NCBI GenBank assembly: GCA_965178525.1
Contig: CBCXVS010000276.1
Location: forward strand, 1-10,395
Direction: 5' to 3'
Source of the DNA: CBCXVS01 sp965178525
GTDB taxonomy: Bacteria; Tectomicrobia; Entotheonellia; Entotheonellales; Entotheonellaceae
Length of the DNA: 10,395 nt
Below the pieces are notes generated by a model, which made no database searches, was not told the origin of the DNA, and worked only from the letters and a program-made list of their open reading frames with translations. Within the stretch, counting starts at the first letter, position 1. Each line of letters begins with the position of its first letter. The translations under genes and the position numbers were made by a program. Positions 6,818 to 10,395 of the stretch are shown one piece after another.

Positions 6818-6849
6818 AGCTGAGAGCTGACAGCTAACAGCTAACAGCT
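6818..6849. repeat. AGCTNNN heptamer array at the 3' end of the GT4 gene
   Basis: Units AGCTGAG (6818-6824), AGCTGAC (6825-6831), AGCTAAC (6832-6838), AGCTAAC (6839-6845) and a partial AGCT (6846-6849). The GT4 stop codon (6834-6836 on the minus strand) and the last four sense codons (A-V-S-C) are written in this array. The same heptamer type occurs at 2379-2399. Confidence 0.85.
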
Positions 6850-7922
6850 TCTTCAATCATTTGATGATAGATCTGCATGGTCTGCGCCGCCATGCGTTCC
6901 GCGGTAAAATGCTGTTCCACCCGGCAGCGTCCCGCTGCCCCGAACCGCGCACCCAGCTGCGGCTGACGCAACAGATGGCGCACAGCTCGCGCCAGCGCCT
7001 CCGGGTCACGTGGCGGTACCAAAAGCCCCGTGACACCGTCTTGCACCATTTCTGGGATGCCTCCGGCGTGTGTGGCGACAACGGGTTTGCCTAAGGCCAT
7101 GGCATCGAGCACAGACGTCCCCAAGCCTTCAAGATACGACGGAAACACAAAGATCTCAAACGAACGGATCAGGGAAAGGCTATCGCGGCGAAATCCCGTA
7201 AAACAGACGCGGTCAGCAATGCCCAAAGCGGCGGCCTGGGCTTCCAGCTCGCTGCGGAGGTCGCCCGTGCCGACAATCGCGACGCCGATGTCCGGCTCCT
7301 CATGCAAAACGATTTTTGCGACATCTAACAGATAGCGATGCCCTTTATGCCCGGCGAGATGCCCCACGGTGCCAATGACACGCGTACCCGGTGGAAACAA
7401 GGGGGCGGCTTCCGGTACGTTGCGACACCGTTGCATGTCAATGCCGCTATGCACCGTCCGAACCTGCGGGCTTGGAATACCACTGGCCAGTAAGACCCGC
7501 TGTACGGCATCGGAGACGGCCACGTACCGCACACTCGCCAAGGAATATTTCCAGCGGCTGAAGAGGTTCCGCATCGGGGCAAAATCGACACGGCGCGAGA
7601 CCAGCTTGCGCACCCGAGGCGCCAACGTACACGCGATCAGGCCGATGGTGTGGGCGTGCGGCGCATGCATATGCACAATATCGGCCCGTTGCCGCCGCAA
7701 ATACCGCCCCAATTTCCAGGCCGCGACCAGATCGAGTTCGTGGCGCATGCGCAATCCCCGCGCCGGCAACCCGGCTTCGCGGGCCCGTTGATAGAGCGCG
7801 CTATGCGGCTGACAGACCGTCACGTTGTCGTAGCCGTGCGCTTGCAGCGCTTGGGAGAGATACAGGACCTGTTGCTCCCCTCCGCGCCAACTGACTTGCG
7901 AATCGAGCTGCACAATTTTCAT
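6834..7922 (-). CDS. Glycosyltransferase family 4 (GT-B) of the LPS core cluster
   Basis: A 362-residue retaining GT-B glycosyltransferase. The N-terminal acceptor domain has the R-G-G-E-Q-Q-V-L glycine motif (13-20), H-M-H-A-P-H-A-H (84-91) and V-A-V-S-D-A-V (134-140). The C-terminal donor domain has G-H-K-G-H (191-195), I-V-G-T-G-D-L (216-222) and E-G-L-G-T-S-V-L-D (265-273), followed by H-A-G-G-I-P-E. In the canonical GT4 E-x7-E pair the second acid is Asp273 here, a conservative change. The donor is some nucleotide sugar; sitting between two heptosyltransferase genes implies a core hexose or heptose step, but the sugar is not readable. The ATG overlaps the stop of the upstream GT9 gene by 4 bp (ATGA) and has GAGG eight bases upstream. 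The C-terminus runs into a heptamer array, so the last residues are probably not conserved. Confidence 0.9.
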   Translation of the reverse strand: MKIVQLDSQVSWRGGEQQVLYLSQALQAHGYDNVTVCQPHSALYQRAREAGLPARGLRMRHELDLVAAWKLGRYLRRQRADIVHMHAPHAHTIGLIACTLAPRVRKLVSRRVDFAPMRNLFSRWKYSLASVRYVAVSDAVQRVLLASGIPSPQVRTVHSGIDMQRCRNVPEAAPLFPPGTRVIGTVGHLAGHKGHRYLLDVAKIVLHEEPDIGVAIVGTGDLRSELEAQAAALGIADRVCFTGFRRDSLSLIRSFEIFVFPSYLEGLGTSVLDAMALGKPVVATHAGGIPEMVQDGVTGLLVPPRDPEALARAVRHLLRQPQLGARFGAAGRCRVEQHFTAERMAAQTMQIYHQMIEEAVSC

Positions 7923-8971
7923 ACTTCGACCTCACCCGCGAGGCGGGTACGGTGCAAGAGACGTTGCACACAAGCCAGCACCCGGCCAACCGACAGATCT
8001 CGCATACACCGCCAATGCCCTAAGGGACAGCGCTGCGGTCCGTGGGCATGACAGGGACGGCAATCCAAGGGCACACTTGCATCCTCCCAGGGCACGCCGT
8101 ACGGCGCAAAGCCCAACGCGGCGGTCGTGGGTCCGTACAACGTCACAATCGGTTTACCAAGCGCGGCGGCGATATGCATCGGTCCCGTATCATTACTGAC
8201 GACGAGAGAACAGCACGCCATATAGGCGGGCAGCTCCCGGAGCGTGGTTTTGCCGATGAGATCGAGGACGGGTGCGCGGCATGCCGCCGTAATCGCCCGG
8301 GCAATGCCGTGGTCTGGCGGCGCTCCGAAAAGGGCGCAATGGGTCTGCGGTCTCGCCGTCAATTGCTCGATGAGGGTGGCGAAGCATGCCGCCGGCCAAC
8401 GTTTTGTGCCCCATTGCGAGCCGGGAATGATGCCGATAACCACATCCGTATCACCCACGCCGGCCTGGGCGAAATACTGGCGTGCCGCCTGTTGTGCCGC
8501 CATGGGGGCCTGCAGGGCAAACTGGCGTGGCGCGTCTACCGATAGGCCAGGTAGCAACGTCAACAACTGATGATTCCGTTCCACCTCATGCCCTAACGCG
8601 AGTCTGGGCACCGTCACACTATAGGCCCATCGCGTCCACCACTGCCGAAAGCCCACGCGCTGTGGAATGCCACTCCCGGCAACGAGCAGAGCCGTGCGCA
8701 GCGAACGATGGGGTGAGAGCGCCAGATCATAGCCGCGGCGGCGCAACGTGCGCATCATGCGCCACAAGCCGCGCCATCCCCGCCCCCGACCCCGCTTATC
8801 ATAGGTGAGCACGGCATCGACATGGGGCTGATCCCGCAACACTGCCGCATGCGCCGGGATGGTCACCACCTCCACTTGGGCCTGCGGGAAGCGGCCACGC
8901 ACGGCTTCGATCAGCGGGAGCGTTAATACCACATCTCCCAAAAATGCCGTCTGCACGATGAGAATGCGCAC
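7919..8971 (-). CDS. waaF: Glycosyltransferase family 9 (lipopolysaccharide heptosyltransferase II-like)
   Basis: A 350-residue GT9 enzyme and first gene of the minus-strand operon. M-R-I-L-I-V-Q-T-A-F-L-G-D-V-V-L starts the acceptor domain with Asp13. The ADP-heptose site shows P-G-S-Q-W-G-T-K-R-W (183-192), S-N-D-T-G-P-M-H-I-A (259-268) and L-Y-G-P-T. The cysteine cluster C304-x2-C307-x7-C315-x6-C322 includes the C-P-L-G-H segment common in WaaF-like proteins. The A-F-L-G-D motif and overall length fit WaaF (heptose II addition) better than WaaC, but the exact acceptor is an inference and the symbol is tentative. Start is GTG 8971 with a weak ribosome binding site. A sigma70-type promoter lies about 60 bp upstream (9034-9062). 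It overlaps the GT4 gene by 4 bp. Confidence 0.9.
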   Translation of the reverse strand: MRILIVQTAFLGDVVLTLPLIEAVRGRFPQAQVEVVTIPAHAAVLRDQPHVDAVLTYDKRGRGRGWRGLWRMMRTLRRRGYDLALSPHRSLRTALLVAGSGIPQRVGFRQWWTRWAYSVTVPRLALGHEVERNHQLLTLLPGLSVDAPRQFALQAPMAAQQAARQYFAQAGVGDTDVVIGIIPGSQWGTKRWPAACFATLIEQLTARPQTHCALFGAPPDHGIARAITAACRAPVLDLIGKTTLRELPAYMACCSLVVSNDTGPMHIAAALGKPIVTLYGPTTAALGFAPYGVPWEDASVPLDCRPCHAHGPQRCPLGHWRCMRDLSVGRVLACVQRLLHRTRLAGEVEV

Positions 8972-9031
8972 TTGCTCTCATACTCCCGTCAGATGAGTTC
9001 GCGCCGTGGTTGTGCTACCCTACTAGACTCG

Positions 9032-9143
9032 TAACTATCAAAGTTTACGGTTCATGGGTCAAGCAAAATATGCAAAACGCGCTTACGATTGTGCATACCG
9101 AGGCGTCGGTGTCATTCGGCGGCCAGGGATTCAGGATCCTCAA
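9032..9143. repeat. Direct repeat copy 1: divergent promoter plus GT4 gene start
   Basis: A 112-bp segment that matches 9454-9565 at a constant offset of 422 bp, with 15 mismatches by my count (about 87 per cent identity). The right-hand 62 bp (9082-9143) have a single mismatch. The mismatches cluster in the promoter spacer and in codons 3-4 of the glycosyltransferase start. It contains the promoter of the LPS operon and the stub of a glycosyltransferase gene. Confidence 0.93.
9034..9062 (-). promoter_or_regulatory. Sigma70-type promoter of the minus-strand LPS operon
   Basis: On the minus strand TTGACC (9057-9062) and GATAGT (9034-9039) are separated by exactly 17 bp. The -35 matches consensus at five of six positions and the -10 at four of six. 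Transcription would start near 9027, giving a leader of about 55 nt before the GTG at 8971. Both hexamers are preserved in the repeat copy at 9456-9484 while the spacer is not, which supports function. Confidence 0.65.
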
Positions 9144-9159
9144 CGGGGCTGGTAATTAG
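9070..9159 (+). pseudogene. Truncated 5' stub of a GT4 glycosyltransferase gene
   Basis: ATG at 9070 opens a 29-codon frame ending at TAG 9157-9159. Its first 25 codons match the start of the glycosyltransferase gene at 9492: T-I-V-H-T-E-A-S-V-S-F-G-G-Q-G-F-R-I-L-N is identical, with changes only at residues 3-4. After this the homology stops abruptly and four unrelated codons follow, overlapping the 3' end of the small minus-strand gene. It is a remnant from duplication or recombination and not a functional enzyme. Translation as a leader peptide cannot be excluded. Confidence 0.8.
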
Positions 9160-9404
9160 GTGAAGAGTAACTTGGCCAAAATGCCCAGGTTGATCACGAC
9201 CAGCGTCCCGACCATCCAGGTGAGTTTGTCGAACTTGCCGTCCAGCCGGGCAAAATCAGTGCGGATGCCCTCCATATCAGCTTTCGTCGCCAGCTGTGTG
9301 GTCTCCGCCTCGGCTAAGGCTGTCGCAATAGCCTGTGCTTGTTCTTCAGGCATATTGGCTCCACAGAGGCTCTGAATGAGCTTGTGTGTATCAACGATCG
9401 ACAT
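9156..9404 (-). CDS. Small coiled-coil membrane-anchored protein (DUF1640-like)
   Basis: An 82-residue protein. The N-terminal part has an amphipathic helix with M-P-E-E-Q-A-Q-A-I-A (18-27). A short coiled coil with Q-L-A-T-K-A-D-M-E-G-I-R-T-D-F (37-51) and L-D-G-K-F-D-K-L follows, then one C-terminal membrane segment at about 63-80 (hydrophobic, rich in V, I and L). The pattern MPE.QA, LATKAD, C-terminal TM is that of small bacterial DUF1640/CCDC90-like proteins, whose role in bacteria is largely unknown. Start ATG 9404 has AGGA seven bases upstream, and a promoter lies at 9456-9484. It is wedged between the two copies of a 112-bp repeat and points the same way as the LPS operon, but has its own promoter. 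Family call moderately sure; function unknown. Confidence 0.7.
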   Translation of the reverse strand: MSIVDTHKLIQSLCGANMPEEQAQAIATALAEAETTQLATKADMEGIRTDFARLDGKFDKLTWMVGTLVVINLGILAKLLFT

Positions 9405-9453
9405 GTTCTATTCCTATTGCAGCTTTGGATGAGTTGCCTTAGCAGTAGTAGAT

Positions 9454-9565
9454 TAACTATCGAAGTTTATCAGCTACGGGTCAAGAAAAATATGCAACGG
9501 GTACTTACGATTGTGCATACCGAGGCGTCGGTGTCATTCGGCGGCCAGGGGTTCAGGATCCTCAA
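9454..9565. repeat. Direct repeat copy 2: divergent promoter plus GT4 gene start
   Basis: Second copy of the 112-bp repeat at 9032-9143. Here the plus-strand half begins the intact glycosyltransferase gene at 9492, and the minus-strand half holds the promoter facing the small DUF1640-like gene. The sequence just outside the copy on either side has no obvious similarity to the flanks of copy 1. Confidence 0.93.
9456..9484 (-). promoter_or_regulatory. Sigma70-type promoter of the DUF1640-like gene
   Basis: Minus-strand TTGACC (9479-9484), a 17-bp spacer and GATAGT (9456-9461), identical in both hexamers and in spacing to the operon promoter at 9034-9062. Eight of the 17 spacer bases differ between the two copies. 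Predicted start of transcription is near 9449, giving a 45-nt leader before ATG 9404. Confidence 0.65.
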
Positions 9566-10395
9566 TGAGGCGTTGTGGATGCGTGACCGGGGCCACCGCC
9601 TAGTGCTCGTCGCTCCCGAGCCCAGTGGTTTGCTCAAGGAGGCGCGCCGTGTCGGTTTGGAGACCTGCGCGATGCGTTTTACCAAGAAAACCCAAGGGCG
9701 TGATCTTCTCAAGATGGTTGCCTGCTTGCGCAAAATCGGTCCGCATGTCCTCAATACCCATAGCAGTATCGATTCGTGGGTGGGCTGCTTGGCTGGAAGG
9801 CTCTGCCGCGTTCCCGCCATTATTCGCACGCGGCACTTAAGTACCCCGGTGCGATCACACGTGCTGAATCGTTGGCTGTACCGTTCTCTGTGCGATCATG
9901 TGTTCACGACGGGAGCGTGCACCACCCAAACGTTAAGGACCCATTTGAGGCTGGCGGAGAGCAAGGTCTCAACCGTTTCCACAGGTATCCGACTTCCGGC
10001 CGTTCTGCCCTCACACGACGAAACACGCCGTTCCCTCATCCAGGAACTACACTTGGCGCCTGAGGCCCGATTTATGGGATGTCTCGCCGTGCTCAGAAGC
10101 TGGAAAGGCCATACGGTCCTGCTGGATGCCTTCCGGCAAATGGCGGCGCAGGTACCCCATTATCACTTGCTCATCATCGGCGAGGGATCGATGCGGCACA
10201 CCTTGGAACGCATGATTGCGGCATACGAGCTGCAGCAGCGCGTGCACCTGATTGGTCATCGCCGCGACGTCTGGTTTGTACTGCGCGCTCTGGATGTAAA
10301 GGTTCTGGCCAGCACGAGTAGCGAGGGGATTTCCCAAGCACTGCTGCAAGCCCAGTTTGCCGGCTGCCCCACGGTCGGGTCCGATTGTGGCGGCA
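9492..10395 (+). CDS. Glycosyltransferase family 4 (GT-B), 3' end beyond the window
   Basis: An uninterrupted plus-strand frame of 301 codons from ATG 9492 to the window edge. The N-terminal acceptor domain starts V-L-T-I-V-H-T-E-A-S-V-S-F-G-G-Q-G (4-20), with the glycine loop at 17-20, L-N-T-H-S-S-I-D (87-94) and I-I-R-T-R-H-L-S-T-P (110-119). The donor domain has V-L-R-S-W-K-G-H (200-207), I-I-G-E-G (228-232) and S-E-G-I-S-Q-A-L-L-Q (277-286), then G-S-D-C-G-G. In the E-x7-E pair the second acid is Gln286; this Q variant occurs in a common GT4 branch, so it need not mean inactivity. About 50-80 residues are probably missing at the C-terminus. No good Shine-Dalgarno is seen (AAGAAAAAT before the ATG) and the plus-strand promoter is unclear. 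It is transcribed away from the LPS operon and probably serves the same core or O-antigen assembly; the sugar is unknown. Confidence 0.9.
   Translation, partial: MQRVLTIVHTEASVSFGGQGFRILNEALWMRDRGHRLVLVAPEPSGLLKEARRVGLETCAMRFTKKTQGRDLLKMVACLRKIGPHVLNTHSSIDSWVGCLAGRLCRVPAIIRTRHLSTPVRSHVLNRWLYRSLCDHVFTTGACTTQTLRTHLRLAESKVSTVSTGIRLPAVLPSHDETRRSLIQELHLAPEARFMGCLAVLRSWKGHTVLLDAFRQMAAQVPHYHLLIIGEGSMRHTLERMIAAYELQQRVHLIGHRRDVWFVLRALDVKVLASTSSEGISQALLQAQFAGCPTVGSDCGG

Noticed and set aside
9470..9840. Coding frames on the minus strand opposite the GT4 gene
   Set aside because: They lie antisense to a continuous 301-codon glycosyltransferase frame with clear family motifs; they show no family features or convincing ribosome binding sites.

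Overview
The window reads as part of a lipopolysaccharide (LPS) inner-core locus from a Gram-negative bacterium of moderately high GC content. The evidence is an ADP-heptose synthesis pair (GmhA and bifunctional HldE) next to two GT9 heptosyltransferase-type enzymes, a GT4 enzyme and a WaaE-like GT2 gene. The lineage cannot be fixed from the sequence. Divergence from the enterobacterial proteins, plus a deoxyhypusine-synthase-like gene beside hldE, suggest a deltaproteobacterial, NC10, Nitrospirae or Tectomicrobia-type environmental organism (a guess, low confidence).

Layout. Nearly all genes lie on the minus strand and read from right to left: a WaaF-like heptosyltransferase (8971-7919), a GT4 glycosyltransferase (7922-6834, 4-bp overlap), a second GT9 heptosyltransferase (6795-5749), a TagF-like/CDP-glycerol phosphotransferase-family protein (about 5752-4646, 4-bp overlap), a 141-bp gap, gmhA (4504-3899), hldE (3902-2439, 4-bp overlap), a DHS-like gene (2344-1340), a WaaE-like GT2 gene broken by a 13-bp tandem duplication (1310-488), and a DUF433 antitoxin-type gene (395-117). 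A good sigma70-type promoter (TTGACC-N17-GATAGT) lies just upstream of the first gene. GmhA and HldE supply phosphorylated heptose and its activation. The GT9 enzymes would transfer the heptose, and the GT4, GT2 and TagF-like proteins would decorate the core. GmhB, HldD and the Kdo transferase are not in the window.

Right end. At about 9.0-9.6 kb a divergent promoter plus the first 25 codons of a glycosyltransferase gene occurs twice, 422 bp apart. The downstream copy starts a GT4 gene on the plus strand that is still open at the window edge. The upstream copy is a 30-codon stub. Between them lies a small minus-strand gene for an 82-aa coiled-coil/membrane protein resembling DUF1640. Both copies keep the minus-strand -35 and -10 hexamers intact, although the 17-nt spacer between them has diverged. 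One copy now faces the LPS operon and the other faces the small gene.

Small-scale structure. Heptanucleotide arrays (CATTCCG and AGCTNNN) sit at the 3' ends of genes, with stop codons lying inside or at the edge of the array. A purine-rich repeat ending in ggggacagattta overlaps the 3' end of the GT2 gene. I saw no rRNA, tRNA, CRISPR array or complete insertion sequence.
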